64,000 nt of DNA from Blattamonas nauphoetae. Lineage: Eukaryota; Preaxostyla; Oxymonadida. The position numbers and the translations under genes were made by a program. The stretch spans positions 1 to 64,000 of the forward strand of contig JARBJD010000151.1 of assembly GCA_033064195.1 (NCBI GenBank), read 5' to 3'. Under the pieces are notes generated by a model. It searched no databases. It saw only the letters and a program-made list of their open reading frames with translations, and was not told the origin of the DNA. Below are positions 56,151 through 64,000 of this stretch, piece by piece; the stretch's first letter is position 1, and every line of letters starts with the position of its first letter.

Positions 56151-57229
56151 TTCTCCGATCAGGAAATGTCACTGTGTCACTGGGTAATTGGAATTTTTAT
56201 TTTGGATTTCATTTTGAAAAGTCCACGTGCGAGTCTTATTTCGATTGAAATCATCAGTCCTATTACCCAGTGACAGTACCCATTGACACCCCACTGGCTC
56301 GAGGATATAATGCTTATTCTCCGATCAGGAAATGTCACTGTGTCATTGGGTAATTGGGATTTTTATTTTGGATTTCATTTTGAAAAGTCCACGTACGAGT
56401 CTTATTTCGATTGAAATCCTCAGTCCTATTACCCAGTGACAGTACCCATTGACACCCCACTGGCTCGAGGATATAATGCTTATTCTCCGATCAGGAAATG
56501 TCACTGTGTCACTGGGTAATTGGGATTTTTATTTTGGATTTCATTTTGAAAAGTCCACGTGCGAGTCTTATTTCGATTGAAATCCTCAGTCCTATTACCC
56601 AGTGACAGTACCCATTGACACCCCAGTGGCTCGAGGATATAATGCTTATTCTCCGATCAGGAAATGTCACTGTGTCATTGGGTAATTGGGATTTTTATTT
56701 TGGATTTCATTTTGAAAAGTCCACGTGCGAGTCTTATTTCGATTGAAATCATCAGTCCTATTACCCAGTGACAGTACCCATTGACACCCCACTGGCTCGA
56801 GGATATAATGCTTATTCTCCGATCAGGAAATGTCACTGTGTCATTGGGTAATTGGGATTTTTATTTTGGATTTCATTTTGAAAAGTCCACGTACGAGTCT
56901 TATTTCGATTGAAATCCTCAGTCCTATTACCCAGTGACAGTACCCATTGACACCCCACTGGCTCGAGGATATAATGCTTATTCTCCGATCAGGAAATGTC
57001 ACTGTGTCACTGGGTAATTGGGATTTTTATTTTGGATTTCATTTTGAAAAGTCCACGTGCGAGTCTTATTTCGATTGAAATCCTCAGTCCTATTACCCAG
57101 TGACAGTACCCATTGACACCCCAGTGGCTCGAGGATATAATGCTTATTCTCCGATCAGGAAATGTCACTGTGTCATTGGGTAATTGGGATTTTTATTTTG
57201 GATTTCATTTTGAAAAGTCCACGTACGAT
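56151..57229. repeat. 166-bp satellite, 6.5 units
   Basis: Units start with TTCTCCGATCAGGAAATGTC at 56151, 56317, 56483, 56649, 56815, 56981 and 57147, always 166 bp apart, and the last is partial. Each holds an inverted pair GTCACTGGGTAAT/ATTACCCAGTGAC about 90 bp apart, able to form a hairpin, and a core AATTGGGATTTTTATTTTGG with GTCCACGTGCGAG. Two variant positions alternate (GTGTCACTGG or GTGTCATTGG; GTACGAG or GTGCGAG), giving a partly two-unit higher-order pattern. A single inverted copy of the core lies at 61240-61319. Confidence 0.95.
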
Positions 57230-58029
57230 CTTTTTCCGCATTGATTCTCCGAGACGATTGACATTAGTTCAAAACATTGTTGCCTTAATCAATATCTCCA
57301 GAGTTCTACGAGTGAGCAGGACCCTTCAGAATGCACCTGGAGGATGTAGACACTACCCCCATGCATCACTGACGTTTATAGGTTTTTCTGGGCAATGGTC
57401 GTTTTGACATTTTGGAGCTCCTATATATAGAAATTAAAAAATTGGAAAAGTACTTTGGAATTAAGCTTAATTTTTCGATTCTTTTAATACTGCTCCAGCG
57501 CGTCTGTCTCCCGGAAATAAGTGTTTATCATTGATGGTATATTACAAATAAATATTGTTTCTTCTTTTCTTGGGCATTAGAATTTTTTCATTTTGCATTC
57601 TAAGGTAATGGACCTGAAATGTTCGAAAAAGTGAAGTGTTCCAGATCGTCTTCATTCGTTCTGATAAAGTCAATATTGATCTTCTGAATTCATTGGTGCA
57701 AGAATTATTGGAATCTGACATCTCTGTGAGGAGTTATGGGTGATCTAAGGCAAAATTGTGGTCAAAATTAGTGATTTTTCAAAGTTGCTGAGAACCTCAA
57801 TGTTAGTGATATTTTGGATGATATTTCATAATTTGATGTCAATAATGATTTTCTAGCTGTTGGCGAGGATTTACATTGAGAGAATCTTTTGTGGATTTGG
57901 ATTTTAATGGAACAATTTTCTTGATATTTCCCATTGACAGATTGACAGAAGTGAGACGGAATATTGACCTTATCATTCATGAGATATGCTCTACTGTTGG
58001 CTCACTGATGATCTATTACATTCTTGTTT
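57230..58029. other. AT-rich spacer of the Polinton-like element's right side
   Basis: No gene. 57325-57760 resembles 43540-44000 in direct orientation. TGACAGATTGACAG occurs twice in the right part (57950 and 58085). No capsid-like or other open frame of useful length is present. Confidence 0.5.
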
Positions 58030-58725
58030 AAAATAATTGGAATTTGACTTTGATGGAACAATTTTCTTGATATTTCCTATTGACAGATTGACAGAGATTG
58101 AGAAGGAATGTATATATTCATTAATGTGAAGGCATTAGATACTTGCTCACGGGTACCTCAATTTTCAGGGGAAAAACTCGATCTCAGGGGAGAATCTCAA
58201 ACACCGGGGAGAACCTCAAACACAGGGGAAAATCTCAAACACAGGGGAAAATCTCAGTCACAGGGGAAAATCTCGGGCCACAGGGGAAGAATGTCACATG
58301 ACATCAGGATTGAAGGAAAACAAAATTTTGAACATGTGTGGTTCAAAGGTTAGTACGTTGGACTTTGAGGCTGCGGACCCGGGATCGATTCCTGTCATCG
58401 ACTTTTTTTTGACTTTTTTGATCTTCCTGAATTTCTCTCAAATATGTTACATTCTCTTCGTTTAACGACTTTTCGAAACTTGAAATGAAACAAAATCTGA
58501 ATTGTGTGAAGATCCTCCCAGATCTTAGATCCATTCCAGTGATCGTTCTCGCTGCGGTTAAGTATTCGCTGATCTGAGAGAAATCGAAAGGGAAAAAGAT
58601 AAAGGCAAGGAGCACAGGTTGAAGATGGAACTCCTGTCCGGAGGAGAGCAGCCGACATCTGACGATCTTCATTTTCTTTGTTTGACCTCGTTCTCTCATC
58701 TATTTCCAGATCTGTTCCCAACTCT
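58030..58725 (+). repeat. Left arm of a fold-back structure
   Basis: Matches 60487-61140 in inverted orientation. It contains tandem AGGGGAAAATCTCAAACAC units (58186-58290), a tRNA-like block and a stretch ending in CAGATCTGTTCCCAACTCT. A further inverted match, 57181-57280 with 61240-61319, extends the symmetry outward, with unmatched sequence between. Confidence 0.85.
58332..58410 (+). other. tRNA-Gln-like block with A and B boxes
   Basis: TGGTTCAAAGG fits the internal A box, and GGATCGATTCC fits the B box at 10 of 11 positions, about 33 bp later. GGACTTTGAGG resembles the anticodon loop of tRNA-Gln (TTG), and eight T follow. The acceptor and anticodon stems do not pair, so this is not a functional tRNA. 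It looks like a tRNA-derived polymerase III unit, such as the head of a SINE. Confidence 0.5.
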
Positions 58726-58828
58726 TTGTCAATCGCATCTTAAACTCTTCATTTATTCAGTTGAACAATCAGCTGTCATTCACACCACCACACTCTCTTA
58801 ATTCGCTGTCCTCGAGACTCAAGAGATC

Positions 58829-59058
58829 TTGTGCGGATCCAATGGATTAACCTCGTCTGCTGAAGCCCTCTCTTCCTTTCAACATCGCTTGGAGTGGTTC
58901 ACAGGAGGAGGGGATGTTGTCCAAATTACATTCTCCTTTTACCATAATACTGCAACACAAGGATCTTCCACTATCCCAGTTATTGATTCGAACATAGTCT
59001 GTCGCAATCAACCCCTGAGAACAATCAACGCTTCATTTTGGCTTAATGAAATGTCCTT
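58829..59058 (+). pseudogene. Possible beta-helix piece in the fold-back loop
   Basis: The plus frame gives LEWFTGGGDVVQITFSFYHN and IPVIDSNIVCRNQPLRTINA, which resemble beta-helix strands of the host family. It is short and surrounded by closed frames, so it would be a relic next to the clearer relic on the other strand. Confidence 0.25.
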
Positions 59059-60121
59059 TCAGTTGTAATAACCATCCACCTCTCCTCGAAGAACAAAGGA
59101 TCCAACATCTGCGGCAGTTGTACAAGGCTTCTTCTCTCCCTTCACACGAAGACACACTTCTCCACTTTCAGAGAACAATACCCAGTGCGAGCTCAGTCGA
59201 AGCCCTGTCCCGTTCCGACCCTGTCGAGACAGTTCCATCAATCCACGCACAATCATCGCAGTCACTCGACGTCGATCAATCTTCACTTTCTCAACGTGAA
59301 GTCGCTCGTACAGCGTGTGTGTCTAATTCAGCACAACTGTCTCGAACTTCCCTTCCTTCACACACAACCCCTCCACTCGATCTTTCTCTGGGATCAACGA
59401 CACTGCCGCTTCCTTGCATTCATGACTTGTCTGTCTCTGTTCGCGCCTCACTTCGAATCGGGTGTTACCATTCAGTTCTCGAAGAGATGACACATCCACG
59501 GTGTTTGGCATCGTCGACGCCAGCACACCAACGCCACAATTTCATGTTCTCTTTCACTGATTCTGAGCGACGTTCTGAGATTGACGATTGGATTTGGAAC
59601 GATTCTGATGTTCGCAAAGAACCAGATGATGACGATTCTGCTGTCGGTGATGAGCGTGAACCAAACAGGAGACGACCTCGCCATTCCAGCGACGAATCCA
59701 GAGAAGAAAGAGAAGACAACGAGATCGAAACGGAGATGTGAGTCTCGTTCTTCCATTCCGTCGATTCTGAAGACAGATCAAATGATTTCGCTGTTCCCAC
59801 ATTCTCCGATTTCGATGAAACAATCTCAAATACTCCCAAACATAGACCATAAGGAATCAGTATCGATCCAACAATCCACATCGAGAATGTCTTGTTCTTC
59901 TTCGAGAACTCGCTCGACGATTCCGAAGACGAGAGTGTTGGGATGAAGAGAGGAGCAGAACGAATCGATTCCAGTCCTTCCAACGAACAGTCGTTTTGTG
60001 AGATCCACGGTGAAGGGCTTGTCGGTGCCCCATCTCCTCCACTCAGACTCCCTGTCCTCATCGTTCCTCCAGACGAGCAGGCGATGTTCCGACGAACAGA
60101 AGGGAAGAGAGATGAAATCAT
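59059..60121 (-). pseudogene. Beta-helix/pseudokinase family pseudogene in the fold-back loop
   Basis: 59465-60121 matches the region around segment 4 of the split gene (RRNIACSSGGTMRTGSL, PLFIPTLSS, SLDSSLEWRGRLLFG, VKENMKLW). The frame then shifts, and the kinase-like part resumes in other frames (LCVKEGKFETVVLN, then IVRGLMELSRQGRNG and LSSHWVLFSESGEVCL). The membrane helix is lost. It is a diverged paralogue, not a recent copy of 9045-10680. Frameshifts occur at two or more places, near 59540 and near 59300. Confidence 0.7.
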
Positions 60122-60486
60122 GTGTCGGACAACATAAGCAAACCAAGGAGCGTGAATGCTGACATTTCGACAGTTTTTGTGAGATAATCAAACGAAACAG
60201 CTCAGACACAGATTCTCTTTTCAGTAAACAGCTAGGGCGTGTCTGAGGAGTGCATAGAAACGCTTTCGCATCTCCCCCAAAGGATCTTCAACCTGTAGAA
60301 GATTGAAGAAGTGATGATTCGAACAGTAAAGATCATACCTGGCGAAGACAGGAAGATCATTGAAGACACAGCCGAGTCAGTTGGACTTCAGAATGCGAGA
60401 ATCGGTGGAATCTTGTTGTGCTAGGAATGAGAACGGAAGATCTTCGGTCTGGATTTCGGACAGTACGAGAGCAACCGAGTTCACCA

Positions 60487-61140
60487 GAGTTGGGAACAGA
60501 TCTGGAAATAGATGAGAGAACGAGGTCAAACAAAGAAAATGAAGATCGTCAGATGTCGGCTGCTCTCCTCCGGACAGGAGTTCCATCTTCAACCTGTGCT
60601 CCTTGCCTTTATCTTTTTCCCTTTCGATTTCTCTCAGATCAGCGAATACTTAACCGCAGCGAGAACGATCACTGGAATGGATCTAAGATCTGGGAGGATC
60701 TTCACACAATTCAGATTTTGTTTCATTTCAAGTTTCGAAAAGTCGTTAAACGAAGAGAATGTAACATATTTGAGAGAAATTCAGGAAGATCAAAAAAGTC
60801 AAAAAAAAGTCGATGACAGGAATCGATCCCGGGTCCGCAGCCTCAAAGTCCAACGTACTAACCTTTGAACCACACATGTTCAAAATTTTGTTTTCCTTCA
60901 ATCCTGATGTCATGTGACATTCTTCCCCTGTGGCCCGAGATTTTCCCCTGTGACTGAGATTTTCCCCTGTGTTTGAGATTTTCCCCTGTGTTTGAGATTT
61001 TCCCCTGTGTTTGAGATTTTCCCCTGTGTTTGAGATACTCCCCTGAGATCGAGTTTTTCCCCTGAAAATAGAGGTACCCCTTGCTCACAGCTGATATATT
61101 ACAGTTAATCATTGATTTATTTAGAATTTGACTTTAATGG
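60487..61140 (-). repeat. Right arm of the fold-back structure
   Basis: Inverted copy of 58030-58725, including the tRNA-like block (about 60787-60865 on the minus strand) and one or two more GATTTTCCCCTGTGTTTGA units than the left arm. The match continues weakly to about 61140, with a separate matched tip at 61240-61319. Confidence 0.85.
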
Positions 61141-62142
61141 AACAACTTTTTTGATTATACTCATTGACATATTGACAGGAATAACATTAATGAAGAGACA
61201 TTAATTCCTTTAGCTAGTTGGATGCCAGTAGTGTCAATTGTCTCGGAAAAAGTAAGCCCAAAAAAGATCGCACGTGGACTTTTCAAAAATGAATTCCAAA
61301 ATAAAAATCCCAATTACCAGACCTTTGAGACTGATCTCATCGATCTCAGCTTTTTTGATCTCAGAAAATAACTAGTGTTCAAATTCTCATAAAACTCGAA
61401 ATACCGAAGTAAAAGACCCACTATCCGTGTTGAATTTTGTTTATAAGCACTTTCATTGAAATCTCGAGATGAATCATCCCACAATAATTCTTCTTCCCGA
61501 TCCGATTGAAGAACTGGATGAATCACGCTTGTTTATCAAAAAAATTATTAATTCCACCGCGACGGATCTCATATACCATTTCTTGACGATTATTTCTCTC
61601 TTAGAATGATTTATTCAGCAGGTTTGCATTCGTTGTTCTATTGTTTATTAGTCTTCAAGATTTCTTTTCATTATATCCTTTTCTTCTATACTTCAACATT
61701 CTTTTCCATTTTCTCTTTTCATTTCCATTTATTTCCTTATCTTTCAAATTCTCCCTTCGTTCAAGTCTGGAAACGAAATCTCTGGCCTAACTGGATGTCA
61801 CTCTCTGACTCTTGTGTGCAGTGGCTCAATTTGGTGTTCGACCTTCCAAATCTGGTGTCTGTTCTCTTCCACGACTCGTATCTGTCGCTCCACTCTGTCT
61901 CCGAGTCGCTTCTGTTCAAGGTCCGGAAAGTGTTCACACTGAAGAACCAGTCTCTACAGACCCTCCTGACTGACTGTGTGCTCTCCTTTTCTGAACAATC
62001 GCACTTTTCATTTATCGTTTCCAACAGTCCTCGCTCTTCTTTCTTTTCGTTGCTGATTCTGCTCTACCATACCCTCAGCAGGCAGCATTTGTGATGTGCG
62101 GTGGATCAGTCTCCACATGTCCAGCAAGTGACGCTCCATGAC

Positions 62143-62586
62143 ATGCCGAGCCGAAGACGGGCGTCGAAGATGAGCGAAGAACTGTCAAAACGGGATGGTC
62201 CCAAAAGTGGTGATATCGGACAAATTGACGAAGAAAACATCTCAGAAGACGGAGAGAGTGCAAACCACACTCGTTTTAGTGACAAGCAGGACATTTTGAG
62301 TGAGGAGCTGATCCAAGTTTGTGTTGCGAACCTTCTTGTCTTCTATTAACCCTATTCGGTCTCTCTCGACTTTTCATCGTTTTTGCCTTCAATTTGTCTC
62401 TTTTCATTTTGAATTCACACTCATTTTTTACAGGACCAGCTTCGGATGAGCGATCTGGAATTTGGGCGATTGAGTGGCGGTCTTGTGCATTCCCGCTCCG
62501 AAAACGACGCTGAATGGGAAAGAACAGACGTACTGTCGGAACAGCGTGAGATTGGAGCACACAGAAACATCATTCTCCACTCTTGA
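62143..62586 (+). CDS. Small intron-bearing host gene, unrecognised
   Basis: The first in-frame ATG is at 62143 (MPSRRRASKMSEELSKRDG). A GT at 62317 and an acceptor TTTTTTACAG ending at 62433 define a 117-bp phase-0 intron with a strong pyrimidine tract. The second exon reads DQLRMSDLEFGRLSGGLVHS and stops at a TGA at 62584-62586. The product is hydrophilic and charged, about 108 residues, with no known domain. Upstream, an open stretch at 61766-62094 (WKRNLWPNWMSLSDSCVQWL) behind a pyrimidine tract ending in TTCAAG might be an earlier exon, in which case the gene is larger. Moderately sure of the intron, unsure of the limits. Confidence 0.4.
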
Positions 62587-62842
62587 CACCACCTCACTCA
62601 CAACACTTGGCTGTCCCAGACTCACCCTCCCCACCATCCTCCCACCACTCTCTCACCGACCTCCGCTCTCCTCTGCCGCAAACCATCGACTCTTCGCATT
62701 TCGATTCTCACTCCACCTCGCCTCGTCCACTCTCACACGCACTTCACACTCCTTCTCCTTCCCAACACAAGTCTGAATCGCACTCACAATCATATTCAAA
62801 CCACGGAATTCTGATCAAAATAAAAGAAGAGAGACATCTCGC

Positions 62843-63559
62843 GTGGAGGAACAAGAAAACGATTTGGACGTCTCGATCGACAACGGGACGCCTCTCAAAT
62901 CCATTGTGGGGACACCTGCCTATCTGTTCATGATGGAGTGTCGTGACGCGGAGAGGATGATCAGACAGGAGTTTGTGGCGTGCTTGGGAGACACACTCTT
63001 TCAGGTCGAAGGAATCACTCCGCCTGTTCTCAAATCACTCGGCGGATCCACACTATCCAAGAACGATGCATAGATAATGATGTCCTTTGTGATGTCGTTT
63101 GGACGCTCGGTGATTGAGAATGTGGTGATTCATGTGGACAAGGAAACAGATGCGAAGGATGAGAAGACAACTGACAAGTCACAGATTCTAACTCGAACAG
63201 AAAATCTTGTGAGTCGATTGATTTCCCGCGAGATCGACATTGGGGTGACCGCATTCATCACTGAGACGACTCGCATGCGGAAGGAGGGGAAGGAGAAAAG
63301 GAGAAACGATGCCCAAGCGTCTTCCTCGCCTTTTGGATCGCCGCCCGTTCCCACTCCAACGTCGATGCTCACACCCAGTCCACCATCCCCACTCTCAAAA
63401 CTGACACTCCCGCCAAGCCCGTTCAACAAAAGCTTGTCTGCTTCACAATCTTTGGGAGCACTGACACCCGATCCAGTTACGCCTTCCATTCTCCTTTGGA
63501 TCCAACTGTCGGAAGAACGATCGCTTCTTTCTCAGACTCGCGTTGGAAGGACGTGTTGA
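62843..63559 (+). pseudogene. Unrecognised host coding stretch with one in-frame TAG
   Basis: One frame runs through IDNGTPLKSIVGTPAYLFMM, ECRDAERMIRQEFVACLGDT and LKSLGGSTLSKNDA, a TAG at about 63071-63073, and SFVMSFGRSVIENVVIHVDK with LVSRLISREIDIGVTAFITE. The composition looks like a real protein on both sides of the stop, which suggests one gene with a nonsense change or an unseen intron. I know no family match. 62587-62842 upstream is Ser/Pro/His-rich in another frame and may belong to it. Confidence 0.35.
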
Positions 63560-64000
63560 GCTATCGAACGTTCGCTTCGTGTGGGAAGCTGAACGTGGCC
63601 TTGTCTCGCCCACTCCTCTCTTGCTCAGCTGGAACACTCGTCATCTCGCCATCTTCGTTCACTGCCACCGATCAATCTCAACTCACTGTCCCTCTCGTCT
63701 GTTCTTTCTCTCTCTCCTCATCTGCCTCCAACTCAGCGACGGACCAAATGAGGATTGAAATGGAAGAAGTGGAATTCTCGAATCTGAATGTGGATGGATC
63801 AGTTGATGGGGTTGTGCAGATCGAAGGAGCTGATTCTCTCCGACTGAAGAAAGTTGACTTTTCGAACGTGAAGAACGGAGCATCCGATGCCGTTCGAATC
63901 TTCGTGATGGGAGCTGGTCCACTCTCCTTCTCTACCCGAACGCATTCGACGGAGAGACTGTGGTTGTGAGTGGAACAGAGAAGGATGGGATGTGGTGTGG
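63400..64000 (+). CDS. Start of another beta-helix family gene (partial, uncertain frames)
   Basis: The clearest strands are EMEEVEFSNLNVDGSVDGVV and IEGADSLRLKKVDFSNVKNG (63770-63870), the V-x-F-S-N-x-x turn pattern of right-handed beta-helix proteins. The frame then continues into LYPNAFDGETVVVSGTEKDG in another register before the window ends, so a shift or intron is present near 63920. Upstream, VCFTIFGSTDTRSSYAFHSP and LDPTVGRTIASFSDSRW are open in the main frame. Same general family as the minus-strand genes, different subgroup. Confidence 0.4.

Larger units (their letters stand above)
43260..61320. mobile_element. Polinton-like element, broken, about 18 kb (limits approximate)
   Basis: An AT-rich block, clearly different in composition from its neighbours. 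It holds, left to right: small frames with internal repeats, protein-primed DNA polymerase B, retroviral-type integrase (all plus), then superfamily 3 helicase and archaeo-eukaryotic primase (minus), and a 166-bp satellite with a fold-back region. A common upstream motif and a repeat family containing AATTGG, TTTTTATTTT and GTCCAC occur toward both ends. Capsid, protease and packaging-ATPase genes are not recognisable. The element is broken, with roughly half a dozen disruptions plus two nested hAT MITEs. It is older than those MITEs. Exact ends and target duplication could not be fixed. Confidence 0.7.

Noticed and set aside
58332-58410. Functional tRNA-Gln gene
   Set aside because: A and B boxes fit, but the acceptor and anticodon stems do not pair, so it can only be tRNA-derived.
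43260-61320. Capsid, packaging ATPase or protease genes of the Polinton-like element
   Set aside because: No open frame of suitable length or motif is left outside the polymerase, integrase, primase and helicase parts; I could not run profile searches.
36138-63559. Reassignment of TAA/TAG to glutamine, known in some oxymonads
   Set aside because: Two gene-like stretches have a single TAA or TAG at which Gln would fit, but the 1244-codon gene at 4118-7852 and other long frames contain no in-frame TAA or TAG, as expected for the standard code.
1-64000. CRISPR arrays
   Set aside because: All tandem arrays are direct satellites without unique spacers, and the genome is eukaryotic.

Overview
The window looks like nuclear DNA of a flagellate protist and best fits an oxymonad-like (Preaxostyla) genome such as Blattamonas. 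This is inference from three things: the long secreted beta-helix proteins ending in a membrane anchor and a degenerate kinase domain, the sparse GT-AG introns, and the load of hAT, pogo-like, Mutator-like, mariner and Polinton-like elements. The standard code fits, because long genuine reading frames carry no internal TAA or TAG.

Layout. 1-1090 is a 30-bp minisatellite. 2243-3920 is a non-autonomous hAT element with an 8-bp target duplication. 4118-7852 (minus) is the one long intact-looking host gene, a 1244-residue secreted beta-helix protein that lacks the membrane and kinase end of its family.

9045-30519 (minus) is a paralogue of that gene pulled into four pieces. It is interrupted by a two-part insertion with inverted ends (10681-16351), by a 9.2-kb pogo-like element with 250-bp inverted repeats and a 4.4-kb 40-bp satellite (16974-26197), and by a 1.6-kb DDE element (28123-29760). 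About 616 bp present in the intact paralogue is also missing.

30812-37962 holds two hAT elements, one inserted at the very tip of the other. Both target duplications are readable. The inner one carries its transposase and a piece of a host beta-helix gene. The outer one carries what looks like a piece of a dynein heavy chain. 39592-42993 is a graveyard of hAT, Mutator-like and mariner fragments.

About 43.3-61.3 kb is an AT-rich, broken Polinton-like element. It holds a protein-primed DNA polymerase B with an HNH-type domain inside it, a retroviral-type integrase, an archaeo-eukaryotic primase and a superfamily 3 helicase. A common upstream motif precedes the genes. No capsid, protease or packaging ATPase gene is recognisable. 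Two 540-bp hAT MITEs sit inside the polymerase gene. A 166-bp satellite and a fold-back structure enclosing a host pseudogene lie at its right side. 61.6-64 kb returns to host sequence, with one small intron-bearing gene and the start of another beta-helix gene.

The main story is a host surface-protein family being split and copied by layers of transposons, next to an integrated element whose replication module survives without a visible virion module.
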